From Chryseobacterium sp. OSA05B (GTDB lineage Bacteria > Bacteroidota > Bacteroidia > Flavobacteriales > Weeksellaceae), in assembly GCF_019970065.1 (NCBI RefSeq), contig NZ_JAHXYH010000004.1, positions 434,001 through 498,000 of the forward strand: DNA of 64,000 nucleotides. The letters run 5' to 3'. Each line of letters starts with the position of its first letter. Positions within the stretch are counted from its first letter, which is position 1. Under the pieces are notes generated by a model. It ran no database searches. It was not told the origin of the DNA and saw only the letters and a program-made list of their open reading frames with translations. This document shows, one piece after another, positions 9,599 to 18,318 of this stretch. The position numbers and the translations under genes were made by a program.

Positions 9599-11743
9599 AT
9601 GAAAAAAGCCATTACTACATTGATCTTACTGATCGTTCATGCAATACCTGTATTGAATGCACAGCAGCTTAACCCTACGGGAATATGCTATGTGGAGGTA
9701 AACAACAATAATATCCTGAATGCCGGGGCCTATAAGCTGCAGACATCGGGTAATTATCTGTTTAATGTCGTGAATATTTTTGCTGCCAATATCAATTACG
9801 ATGCTGCCCGGGGAAGAGCTTATCTGAGCAGTAATAACAACGTGACCAAGGTACTCACCAATGCCAACACGTATATAAAACCGCTTCAGGATAAAGGGAT
9901 GAAAGTGGTTTTAACGATTCTTGGAAATCATCAGGGAGCAGGTTTCTGTAATTTTCCAACCCGTGAAGCAGCCCGCGATTTCGCACAGCAGCTTGCCCAT
10001 ACGGTAAATACTTACGGTCTGGACGGAATTGATTTTGATGATGAATACTCAGATTACGGGCAAAACGGAACAGGTCAGCCCAATGACAGCTCTTTTGTCA
10101 TGCTTGTTCAGGAATTAAGAGCATTGCTTCCGGATAAAATCATATCATTTTATTATTATGGTCCCGCTGCTTCAAGACTTTCCTGGAACGGATTGAGAGT
10201 AGGGGATCATATCAACTACAGCTGGAACGCTACATATGGAACTTTTTCCGCCCCTAATGTTCCTCCTCTTACGAAAGCACAGATCTCTCCTGCAGCAGTC
10301 TGGATGGGAAATACTTCTAATGCTACAACAACAAGTTTAGCCAATCAGACTAAAACCGGCGCATACGGACTGTTCCTTTGGTATGATCTTCACGGAACCA
10401 ATGAAACAGCGCAGCTTTCTGCCGGAACTCAAACGTTATATGGACAGCAGACAGTTTTAAGTACTCCTTTACAATCATGGACGCAGGGAGCCAATTGTGA
10501 TGCACCCATAGGATTATTTACCAGTAACCTTACCGGAACAAGTGCAAAACTAAACTGGTCTGCCGTAGGAACCAATACCTATGATGTAGATTATAAATTA
10601 GCATCAGCTACCACATGGACTAATGCGGCAACGGCTACTGCGACTACATCCGTTACGATATCCGGATTGACTGCTAATTCGGAGTATGACTGGAGGGTCA
10701 GAACGAATTGCAGCGTTAAAAGCACCTATATTTTCGCTCCGAGATTCAAAAGTGTGGGCGGAACAGTTCCATCCGGATCAACATCGCTTTCATTAGACGG
10801 GACCAGCGAATCCGGCTCAGCTGGGAGTATGAATTTAAGCGGGTCAGCATTATCTTTCGAAGGCTGGATCAAACCTTCATCTTTTAAATCAGGCTTTCCT
10901 TATATCTCGTCAATTATGGGAACAGAGGTCAGTACAGGAAATTCTGCTCTTTTACGTTTAGGTGATGCCAGTCTTGCCAATAACAAGCTTCAGTTTGTGA
11001 TCAGTATCAACAATGTATCACAGAAACTGGCAGGTACTATAGCATTAAATGCCAATACATGGTATCATGTTGCTGCAACGTATGACGGTTCTGCGATGAA
11101 ACTTTACATTAACGGCGTTCTTGATGCCAGCAGATCTCAAACAGGAAGCATTACTTCCAATGGAACGTTTAGTGTAGGCTACGCATATGATAGTTCACGT
11201 AATTTTCAGGGTAAAATAGATGAGTTCCGAGTTTGGAAAAGAGCATTGACCCAGACAGAAATCAGCCAGAAAATGTGTAATGTAACGCTTCCGGCTACTT
11301 CTCTTGCTGCCTACTGGAAATTTAATGAAGGAAGTGGTTCAACAGTTCAGGACGGTTCAGGGAACGGAATTACATTAACACTGACAGGGGTGGATGCGTC
11401 CAATTGGGGAACAGATCTACCATGTTCGACAGGTATTCAAAAGGCCTCGTCGAATGCAAAAAATAAAAAGAAAGATCTGGAGCAGATAGCCGCCAAAAAG
11501 CAGATCAGATTGTACCCGAATCCTTTGGGGTCATCTGCACCGCTTACGGTTTCTGTTCCGGAAGAATACAATAGAGGAAAATTATCGGTTTATAATTTTA
11601 ATGGAGGTGTTGTAGAAACCCAGGCGTTACAGTCCGGAGATCACCAGTACAATCTGTCGAAACTTTCGATGGGTAATTATATCATTCAGTTTGAATCTCC
11701 GGACGGAGGTTTGAAGCAGACAGAAAAACTAATTATAAAATAA
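9599..11743 (+). CDS. GH18 endo-beta-N-acetylglucosaminidase with FN3, LamG and T9SS sorting domain (copy 1)
   Basis: A 714-residue secreted protein. Layout: signal peptide 1-21; GH18 barrel about 22-295 with the DxxDxDxE signature as DGIDFDDE (142-149, catalytic Glu149); fibronectin type III about 300-383; LamG/concanavalin-like domain about 395-607; type A T9SS C-terminal domain about 635-714 (LYPNPLG, SVYNFNGG, GNYIIQF, final KLIIK). It resembles EndoF/EndoH-type GH18 enzymes that cleave the GlcNAc-beta-1,4-GlcNAc core of N-glycans. T9SS export would place it at the cell surface or outside, where it frees glycans from glycoproteins for SusCD. The 182 bases upstream hold no clear promoter. 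It is closely related to the next gene. Confidence 0.9.
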   Translation: MKKAITTLILLIVHAIPVLNAQQLNPTGICYVEVNNNNILNAGAYKLQTSGNYLFNVVNIFAANINYDAARGRAYLSSNNNVTKVLTNANTYIKPLQDKGMKVVLTILGNHQGAGFCNFPTREAARDFAQQLAHTVNTYGLDGIDFDDEYSDYGQNGTGQPNDSSFVMLVQELRALLPDKIISFYYYGPAASRLSWNGLRVGDHINYSWNATYGTFSAPNVPPLTKAQISPAAVWMGNTSNATTTSLANQTKTGAYGLFLWYDLHGTNETAQLSAGTQTLYGQQTVLSTPLQSWTQGANCDAPIGLFTSNLTGTSAKLNWSAVGTNTYDVDYKLASATTWTNAATATATTSVTISGLTANSEYDWRVRTNCSVKSTYIFAPRFKSVGGTVPSGSTSLSLDGTSESGSAGSMNLSGSALSFEGWIKPSSFKSGFPYISSIMGTEVSTGNSALLRLGDASLANNKLQFVISINNVSQKLAGTIALNANTWYHVAATYDGSAMKLYINGVLDASRSQTGSITSNGTFSVGYAYDSSRNFQGKIDEFRVWKRALTQTEISQKMCNVTLPATSLAAYWKFNEGSGSTVQDGSGNGITLTLTGVDASNWGTDLPCSTGIQKASSNAKNKKKDLEQIAAKKQIRLYPNPLGSSAPLTVSVPEEYNRGKLSVYNFNGGVVETQALQSGDHQYNLSKLSMGNYIIQFESPDGGLKQTEKLIIK

Positions 11744-11752
11744 AAACAGCAG

Positions 11753-11778
11753 TCATCGGGCTTCGTCCCGATGATTTT
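11753..11778 (+). terminator. Weak intercistronic hairpin after GH18 copy 1
   Basis: TCATCGGG (11753-11760) pairs with CCCGATGA (11767-11774) around a CTTCGT loop, followed by only four T residues. It lies between the two GH18 genes, so it is more likely an attenuator or a 3'-end stabiliser than a full stop. Confidence 0.55.
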
Positions 11779-11802
11779 ACCGACCATTAAAATGAATAGA
11801 CT

Positions 11803-14214
11803 ATGAGAAAAAAATCCATTCTTACTGCCCTGATCGCACTGGTCATTCAAGCGGCATCCGGACTTCACGCACAGCAGCTCAATCCTTTGGGCGTATGCTA
11901 TGTGGAAGTGAATAACAGCAATATGCTGAATGCAGGATCTTATACATTACAGAACACGAACAGACAGCTTTTTGACGTCGCCATTATTTTTGCTGCGAAC
12001 ATCAATTACGATGTTTCCAAAAGCAGAGCTTACATTTCAAGTAATAACAACGTAACCAAGGTGTTGAATGACGTCAATACGTACGTACGACCTTTGCAAC
12101 AAAAAGGGATTAAAGTTTTGCTGGATATTTTAGGAAACCACCAGGGAGCGGGAATCTCTAATTTACCGAATCGTGAAGCGGCCCGTGATTTTGCCCAGCA
12201 GATTGCCCATACCGTTTACACCTATGGTCTTGATGGCGTTGATTTAGATGACGAATATGCAGGCTATGGAAATAACGGGACAGGACAGCCGAACAACAGT
12301 TCTTTTGTTATGCTCTTGCAGGAACTTAAATTAGCCATGCCGGATAAGCTGATCACGTTTTATTACATTGGCCCGGCGATATCAAGACAAAGTTACAATG
12401 GCGATGCAGCCGGAAATTATATCAATTATGCCTGGAACCCGTATTATGGAACGTATAGTGCTCCTTCAGTACCGCCACTTAATAACACCAAGCTTTCAGC
12501 GGCGGCGACCTGGATACAGAACAGTAATCCGCAGTCAACTTCTCCGGCTACACTTACGACGCTTGCCACCAATACAATGAATGATAACTATGGAGTGTTT
12601 ATGTGGTATGATCTTAATGCGGCTAACAACGCCAGCTACCTGAGTACCGGATCCAATATTCTATACAATGAAAATACAGTCCTTAGCGGCCAGCTTTATT
12701 CCTGGACTCAGGGAGATACCTGCAATCCGCCATTAGGCCTTGAAGTGACGAATACCACAGGAACTTCAGCGAAATTAAACTGGGCAGGGAATGCTTCCCA
12801 AACCTACAATATTGATTACAAGCCAGCAAATTCAACTACTTGGGTGAATGCAGCCACCAATCTGTCAGGAAATAATACCATCATCAGTAATCTTACCCTG
12901 AATACTGAATATGACTGGAGAATACAGTCGAATTGTTCTACCACCATAAAAAGTACTTACCTTTTTGCGCCCCGTTTTAATTCCGGGAGTGCATGCGGAA
13001 CTCCATCAGGAATGAAGTCAGAAAGCTATCTGGGAACTACGACTAAATTATCATGGGATGCAGTAGCCACTGCTTCTTCTTACAATTTACAGTATAAAAC
13101 ATCCGCAGCAGCAACCTGGACAGATGTTCCAAATATAGCAACGAATTCTTATACACTACCGGCTTTAACGGAAAACACAAATTATGTATGGAAAGTACAG
13201 GCTGTGTGCGGTGGAACAAATAACAGCGTATATTCGGGAGAATCAGCGTTCAACAGTGGATTCGCACCCGTACAGAGCCCTGGTGCCAGATCACTATCAT
13301 TCAATGGAAGTACTCATTATCTGAATGCAGGACAGTTTAACCTTACCGGAAATGCCTTAACTTTCGAAGGATGGGTAAAAGTAAATGCATTCAAAACGGG
13401 ATTTCCTTATATCTCATCGGTAATGGGAATCGAAGTGGGAGACAGTAACTCTGCAATCCTTAGGTTCGGAGATGCGACGCTTGCCAATAATAAGCTGCAG
13501 TTCATATTAAGCTTCGGATCTTCTCAGATAAAATTGAATTCTGTGACTACATTCAGCACCAATACATGGTATCACATCGCGGCTACTTATGACGGCTCTG
13601 CAATGAAGATCTATGTCAATGGTGTTTTGGATGCAAGTGTTTCCGCGTCCGGTAATTTCACAGCAAACGGCATTCTTTATCTGGCCAGAAATTATGAGAA
13701 TGCCAGAACCCTTAATGGATTCTTAGACGAATTCAGAGTGTGGAAAAGAGCATTAACTCCAACAGAACTTCTTGCCAACAACTGCAGCGTTCCGGCCAAC
13801 TCGCCGAATCTTGAAGCGAACTGGAGAATGAATGAGGGCAGCGGAAACGGAGCTCTGGATGCTACCGCAAACACGCACTTTGCCACGCTGATCGGGATGT
13901 CCAATACCAACTGGAGAACAGATGTAGCCTGTACTGCTCTGTCAACACAGGATATTTCTTCGGAAAAAAATCAGATAGGTTATGTGTATCCAAATCCGGT
14001 TAAAAAAGGAAATGATATCCATTTTACCATCAAAGACAAGTCTGCCAGCGAAATCACATTGTATGATATGGCAGGAAAATTAATAATCAATAAAAAAATA
14101 GATAAAAATGATATGGTGATCAGCAGCCAGAATTTATCTGCGGGAACCTATATCTATACCATACATTCAAAAGACAGCAAGACACAGTCTTCCGGAAAAG
14201 TGATTGTAGAATAA
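11803..14214 (+). CDS. GH18 endo-beta-N-acetylglucosaminidase with two FN3 domains, LamG and T9SS sorting domain (copy 2)
   Basis: An 803-residue secreted paralogue of the preceding gene. Layout: signal peptide 1-23; GH18 barrel to about 300 with DGVDLDDE (144-151, catalytic Glu151); first FN3 about 305-389; an extra second FN3 about 394-481 (CGTPSGMKSES onward) not found in copy 1; LamG about 494-709; type A T9SS domain about 724-803 (VYPNPVKKG, ITLYDMAGK, AGTYIYTI). The strong similarity of the catalytic, LamG and flanking segments shows a tandem duplication followed by gain or loss of an FN3 module. The two enzymes may differ in glycan or protein preference. It is surface-located or released. 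Confidence 0.9.
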   Translation: MRKKSILTALIALVIQAASGLHAQQLNPLGVCYVEVNNSNMLNAGSYTLQNTNRQLFDVAIIFAANINYDVSKSRAYISSNNNVTKVLNDVNTYVRPLQQKGIKVLLDILGNHQGAGISNLPNREAARDFAQQIAHTVYTYGLDGVDLDDEYAGYGNNGTGQPNNSSFVMLLQELKLAMPDKLITFYYIGPAISRQSYNGDAAGNYINYAWNPYYGTYSAPSVPPLNNTKLSAAATWIQNSNPQSTSPATLTTLATNTMNDNYGVFMWYDLNAANNASYLSTGSNILYNENTVLSGQLYSWTQGDTCNPPLGLEVTNTTGTSAKLNWAGNASQTYNIDYKPANSTTWVNAATNLSGNNTIISNLTLNTEYDWRIQSNCSTTIKSTYLFAPRFNSGSACGTPSGMKSESYLGTTTKLSWDAVATASSYNLQYKTSAAATWTDVPNIATNSYTLPALTENTNYVWKVQAVCGGTNNSVYSGESAFNSGFAPVQSPGARSLSFNGSTHYLNAGQFNLTGNALTFEGWVKVNAFKTGFPYISSVMGIEVGDSNSAILRFGDATLANNKLQFILSFGSSQIKLNSVTTFSTNTWYHIAATYDGSAMKIYVNGVLDASVSASGNFTANGILYLARNYENARTLNGFLDEFRVWKRALTPTELLANNCSVPANSPNLEANWRMNEGSGNGALDATANTHFATLIGMSNTNWRTDVACTALSTQDISSEKNQIGYVYPNPVKKGNDIHFTIKDKSASEITLYDMAGKLIINKKIDKNDMVISSQNLSAGTYIYTIHSKDSKTQSSGKVIVE

Positions 14215-14274
14215 AAAAGTAATCCTCATTAGGCAAATAAAAAGTAAAAATAAATTAGGGGATTTTATTATGGG

Positions 14275-14314
14275 CAGACAGGGAGCCAACCGGCTTTCTT
14301 GTCTGTCTGTTTTA
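14275..14314 (+). terminator. Probable terminator after GH18 copy 2
   Basis: CAGACAG (14275-14281) pairs with CTGTCTG (14303-14309), with an inner GAGCC/GGCT helix, followed by TTTTAATAG. It could separate transcription of the hydrolase block from the ROK/GH92/isomerase block. Confidence 0.55.
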
Positions 14315-14408
14315 ATAGAAAAAAAGAGTTTATATCTTAGAATGATGCTCGTCTGATATCTGATGTCTGACATCTAGTGTCTGACTAAAGAAAAAAAATC
14401 ATAGAATA

Positions 14409-15272
14409 ATGCAAAATATAGTAGGAATAGACATTGGCGGTTCGCATATTACCATGGCGCAGGTAGATCCAGAGAAGCGCGAAATCATCAGTTCTACATA
14501 TGTGAGAGAACATGTGGATTCTTTCGGGCCAAAGGAAAATATTTTTTCTGCCTGGATCTCTGCCATTGAAAAAGTGACCCATGATTTGGTTAAAAGTGAA
14601 CTTCTTATCGGTATAGCCATGCCCGGTCCTTTTAATTATGAAAACGGGATCTCACTGATGCAGCAGGGGAAATTTATCGACATGTATCAGGTTAATATTA
14701 AACAGGAACTGATCGAAAGACTTTCCATTTCAGCCGATCAGATTTATTTTGTGAATGATGCCGGAGCTTTTCTCGAAGGAGAAGTTTTTGGTGGCTGTGT
14801 ACGGGAGTATAGCAGAATTTTTGGAGTTACCCTGGGAACAGGCTTGGGGACGGCTTTTTATGATGGAAAAGTAGCGTCAGATGAAGATTTGTGGGATTCA
14901 CCTTTCAAAGATTCTATCTGTGAAGATTATCTCGCCACACGTTGGTTCGTTAATCATTATAAAGCTCTAACCGGCGGAGAAATATCAGGAACGAAAGACC
15001 TGCTGGATCAACCAGAAGACATACAGACGAAAATGTTTGATGAGTATGCAGATTCTTTCGCAGAATTTATTGTACAATATGTCAGAAACTATGATCCTGA
15101 AGTTTTAGTCATAGGCGGAAATATTGCAAAAGTTTATCCTTACTTTAAAAAGAGGTTAAATCAACATCTGGAAGCACAAAAAATCAATCTTCCTATTAAA
15201 ATTTCCGCTATTTTTGAAGATGCGGCCATTCTGGGTGCTGCAGGGTATGCTTTGAAGAAAAGCAACAGATAA
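14409..15272 (+). CDS. ROK-family sugar kinase, predicted mannokinase
   Basis: A 287-residue cytoplasmic ROK kinase. Visible motifs are the phosphate-1 loop GIDIGGSHI (6-14), the catalytic Asp in FVNDAGAF (D117), GVTLGTGLGTAF and the adenosine-site VLVIGGNI. The cysteine zinc motif of many ROK repressors and kinases (CxCGxxGC) is absent, and there is no N-terminal helix-turn-helix, so it is a kinase rather than a regulator. Its position between N-glycan hydrolases and a mannose-6-phosphate isomerase argues for mannose (released by GH92/GH125) as substrate; GlcNAc from GH130 is the alternative. It starts 18 bases before the second GH92 and shares its transcript. Confidence 0.85.
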   Translation: MQNIVGIDIGGSHITMAQVDPEKREIISSTYVREHVDSFGPKENIFSAWISAIEKVTHDLVKSELLIGIAMPGPFNYENGISLMQQGKFIDMYQVNIKQELIERLSISADQIYFVNDAGAFLEGEVFGGCVREYSRIFGVTLGTGLGTAFYDGKVASDEDLWDSPFKDSICEDYLATRWFVNHYKALTGGEISGTKDLLDQPEDIQTKMFDEYADSFAEFIVQYVRNYDPEVLVIGGNIAKVYPYFKKRLNQHLEAQKINLPIKISAIFEDAAILGAAGYALKKSNR

Positions 15273-15289
15273 ATTAACAAAATGATATC

Positions 15290-17560
15290 ATGAAGTCTTT
15301 ATTTTCAACTTTTTTTATTGTACTCAATATCTTTGCGCTGGGGCAGGGAATATCGCCTGCGGATTATGTCAATCCTTTAATGGGAACCCAATCCAAGCCG
15401 TCGCTGTCCAACGGGAATACCTATCCTGCTATAGGACTTCCGTGGGGAATGAACCTCTGGACGCCACAAACAGGGAAAATGGGTGACGGATGGGCATATA
15501 CCTATGATGCGGATAAAATCAAAGGCTTTAAGCAGACCCACCAACCATCTCCATGGATGAATGATTACGGGGCTTTTGCCATCATGCCTGGAGTGGGTAA
15601 ACTAAAATTTAAGGAGGAAGAACGTGCAAGCTGGTTCAGCCATAAAGCCGAGAATGCAAAACCTTACAGCTACAGCGTTTATCTGGCTGATATCAATGTG
15701 ACGACAGAGCTTACTCCAACAGAAAGAGCTGCTTTTTTCAAATTTGATTTCCCTAAAACAGACAGCGCATATGTGGTGATTGATGCTTTAAACAAAGGAT
15801 CCTACATTAAAATCCTACCAAAAGAAAGAAAAATCCTGGGGTACACCACAAAGTATTCCAGAGGGAAATACAGTAATTTCAAAAACTATTTTGTGATCCA
15901 GTTTGACAAGGATTTTGATTTAACGACGACCTGGAAAGACAGCGTTTTTGTGAAAAATCAGTTGGAAATTACAAGCGATCACGCAGGAGCAATCGTTGGA
16001 TTTAAACTAAAAAATAAAGAAAGCGTTTATGCAAGAACGGCCTCTTCATTCATCAGTTTCGAGCAGGCAGAGCTCAATCTGAAAAGAGAAATCGCAGGCA
16101 GAAATTTTGAACAGGTAAAAGCAGATGCTAAAAATATCTGGGACAAAACCTTAGGCAGAATAGAAGTGAAAGGCGGAACAGATCAGCAGATGAGAACATT
16201 TTATTCCTCTCTGTACAGAACATTGTTCTTCCCTCAGAAACTCTACGAGATCGATGCTGAGAACAAAGTAAAACACTGGAGCCCTTACAACGGAAAAATC
16301 CTGGATGGGAAAATGTTTGCAGGAACAGGCTTCTGGGATACTTTCAGAGCTTTGTATCCTTTCCTTAATCTGGTCTATCCAAGCATCAATGTAGAAATGC
16401 AGGAAGGTTTGGCCAATACATTCAAGGAGGGAGGATTTCTTCCGGAGTGGAGCAGTCCGGGATATTCTGACATTATGATCGGAAACAATTCAGCTTCTGT
16501 AGTGGCAGATGCATACATCAAAGGGCTTCGCGGATATGATGTGGAAACCCTTTGGCAGGCCGTAAAACATGGAGCCAATAACGAGGGCCCGATTGACGCT
16601 GTCGGCCGAAGAGGAGTAGAATATTATAATACTTTAGGCTACGTTCCTTACGATGTCAAGATCAATGAAAATGCAGCCAGAACTTTAGAATATGCTTACG
16701 ACGATTTTGCCATTTATCAGTTAGGAAAAGCATTAGGAAAACCGGCTTCGGAAATTGATATTTATAAAAAAAGAGCAGATAATTATAAAAATGTATTTGA
16801 TCCGGAAACGGGCTTGATGCGTGGTAAAAACAAAGACGGAAAATTCCAGTCGCCATTCAATCCGTTTAAATGGGGCGATGCCTTTACAGAAGGAAACAGC
16901 TGGCATTATACCTGGTCGGTTTTCCAGGATATTGACGGTTTATCTAAATTAATGGGTGGCAAAAAGAAATTCGAAGCCAAGCTTGATGAGGTATTCTCCC
17001 TTCCGCCTGTGTTTGACGACAGTTATTATGGAAGCGTCATCCACGAGATCCGTGAAATGCAGATCATGAATATGGGACAGTATGCCCACGGAAACCAGCC
17101 GATTCAGCATATGATCTATCTGTACAACTATGCCGGAGCGCCGTACAAAACGCAGTACTGGACAAGACAGGTGATGGATAAGCTTTATTATGCAACACCG
17201 GACGGGTATTGCGGTGATGAAGATAACGGACAGACTTCCGCATGGTATGTATTCTCAGCCTTAGGATTTTATCCGGTAACGCCGGCCACAGATCAGTATG
17301 TTTTGGGAGCGCCGCTTTTCAAAGAAGCCGTGATTCATCTGGAAAATGGTAAGAAAATTGAAATAAAAGCACCAGCCAACAGTGCTGAAAATCTATACGT
17401 TAAATCATTAAACGTAAATCTTCGGTCTTATTCAAAAAACTGGCTCAGTCACAAAGAACTGATGAACGGAGCCGTACTGGACTTCCAGATGGATAGCAAG
17501 CCGAATAAAGAAAGAGGCTCACAGGAAAGAGATTTTCCATACTCCATGTCGAAGGAATAA
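15290..17560 (+). CDS. GH92 alpha-1,2-mannosidase (canonical active site)
   Basis: A 756-residue secreted GH92 enzyme (signal peptide about 1-19). The residues known from Bacteroides thetaiotaomicron BT3990 fall at nearly identical positions: the general acid Glu534 in FTEGNSWHY, the alpha-1,2 specificity pair His585-Glu586, and the calcium/base-site Asp643 and Asp645 in GDEDNGQTSAW (BT3990: E533, H584-E585, D642/D644, from memory). The +1 offset is constant across all sites. It should remove terminal alpha-1,2-mannose from high-mannose N-glycans by calcium-dependent inversion, probably in the periplasm. It lies 18 bases after the ROK kinase and 50 before the isomerase. Confidence 0.92.
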   Translation: MKSLFSTFFIVLNIFALGQGISPADYVNPLMGTQSKPSLSNGNTYPAIGLPWGMNLWTPQTGKMGDGWAYTYDADKIKGFKQTHQPSPWMNDYGAFAIMPGVGKLKFKEEERASWFSHKAENAKPYSYSVYLADINVTTELTPTERAAFFKFDFPKTDSAYVVIDALNKGSYIKILPKERKILGYTTKYSRGKYSNFKNYFVIQFDKDFDLTTTWKDSVFVKNQLEITSDHAGAIVGFKLKNKESVYARTASSFISFEQAELNLKREIAGRNFEQVKADAKNIWDKTLGRIEVKGGTDQQMRTFYSSLYRTLFFPQKLYEIDAENKVKHWSPYNGKILDGKMFAGTGFWDTFRALYPFLNLVYPSINVEMQEGLANTFKEGGFLPEWSSPGYSDIMIGNNSASVVADAYIKGLRGYDVETLWQAVKHGANNEGPIDAVGRRGVEYYNTLGYVPYDVKINENAARTLEYAYDDFAIYQLGKALGKPASEIDIYKKRADNYKNVFDPETGLMRGKNKDGKFQSPFNPFKWGDAFTEGNSWHYTWSVFQDIDGLSKLMGGKKKFEAKLDEVFSLPPVFDDSYYGSVIHEIREMQIMNMGQYAHGNQPIQHMIYLYNYAGAPYKTQYWTRQVMDKLYYATPDGYCGDEDNGQTSAWYVFSALGFYPVTPATDQYVLGAPLFKEAVIHLENGKKIEIKAPANSAENLYVKSLNVNLRSYSKNWLSHKELMNGAVLDFQMDSKPNKERGSQERDFPYSMSKE

Positions 17561-17609
17561 TGATCAACAAACTTTATATTTGAAAATAATTTTAGAACAC
17601 GAATAAATT

Positions 17610-18107
17610 ATGAGTGCAGAGAAAACAGAAATATTCGATAAGGTAGCAAAAATGCTGGAAACCCAGGGTTTTACTATTGCGGCAAAAGATGATGCAAGAC
17701 CGTGGGGTGGCTTTTTTGTGATCGATGAAAATCAGGCTCAGGATTTTGCCAATCAGTATTTTGACGGAATCGATGTAGAAAGTCTGAAAATAGGCGGAAA
17801 ACTGAGTCCTAAAATCTTAGTGGTTGCCCCGAATGCCCGTTTAAGCTGGCAGTACCATCACCGCAGAGCTGAAATCTGGCAGGTAGTGGAAGGTACGGTT
17901 GGAATTAAAACCAGCAAAACCGATGAAGAAGGCGACTTGAAAGAATACCATCCAACAGATCAGATCAAGCTTCAGCAGGGTGAAAGACACAGACTGATAG
18001 GACTTGAGGGTTGGGGTGTAGTCGCTGAAATCTGGCAGCATACCGATGCTTCCAATCCGTCGGATGAAGATGATATTGTAAGAGTACAGGACGACTTCGG
18101 AAGATAA
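17610..18107 (+). CDS. Cupin mannose-6-phosphate isomerase-like protein
   Basis: A 165-residue protein with a single cupin domain resembling the isomerase half of type II phosphomannose isomerases. Metal-binding signatures are WQYHHRRAEIWQVVEG (about 74-89) and the later GERHRL. There is no signal peptide. As the last gene of the N-glycan operon it most likely converts mannose-6-phosphate, made by the ROK kinase, to fructose-6-phosphate. Similar proteins are sometimes labelled phosphoheptose isomerase, which the context does not favour. A strong terminator follows. Confidence 0.8.
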   Translation: MSAEKTEIFDKVAKMLETQGFTIAAKDDARPWGGFFVIDENQAQDFANQYFDGIDVESLKIGGKLSPKILVVAPNARLSWQYHHRRAEIWQVVEGTVGIKTSKTDEEGDLKEYHPTDQIKLQQGERHRLIGLEGWGVVAEIWQHTDASNPSDEDDIVRVQDDFGR

Positions 18108-18129
18108 TCTTCTATGATATAAAAAGTAA

Positions 18130-18162
18130 ACCCAGCATCGATTCGATGCTGGGTTTTGTTTT
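18130..18162 (+). terminator. Strong rho-independent terminator closing the N-glycan operon
   Basis: ACCCAGCATCG (18130-18140) and CGATGCTGGGT (18144-18154) form a G/C-rich stem with a very short loop, followed by TTTGTTTT. It lies 22 bases after the isomerase stop codon. Confidence 0.9.
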
Positions 18163-18318
18163 ATGTTGTGGGGGAATATAAACTTTATAGGTTTGTTAGC
18201 TAGTTTGTTTGTAATCAGTTTGTAGCCTCCTTCATCAAATCAACTTGTTGATTCCTCCTTTGCTACACTCAAATCTACATTACAAAAAATCAGCTTTGCG
18301 TTTAAAAAAAACGAATAA

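Noticed and set aside
15290..17560. Gln603 in HGNQP taken as loss of the GH92 catalytic acid in the second GH92
   Set aside because: Counting positions against BT3990 places the acid at Glu534 (TEGNSW), which is intact. The GNQP/GDEP loop is a different site.
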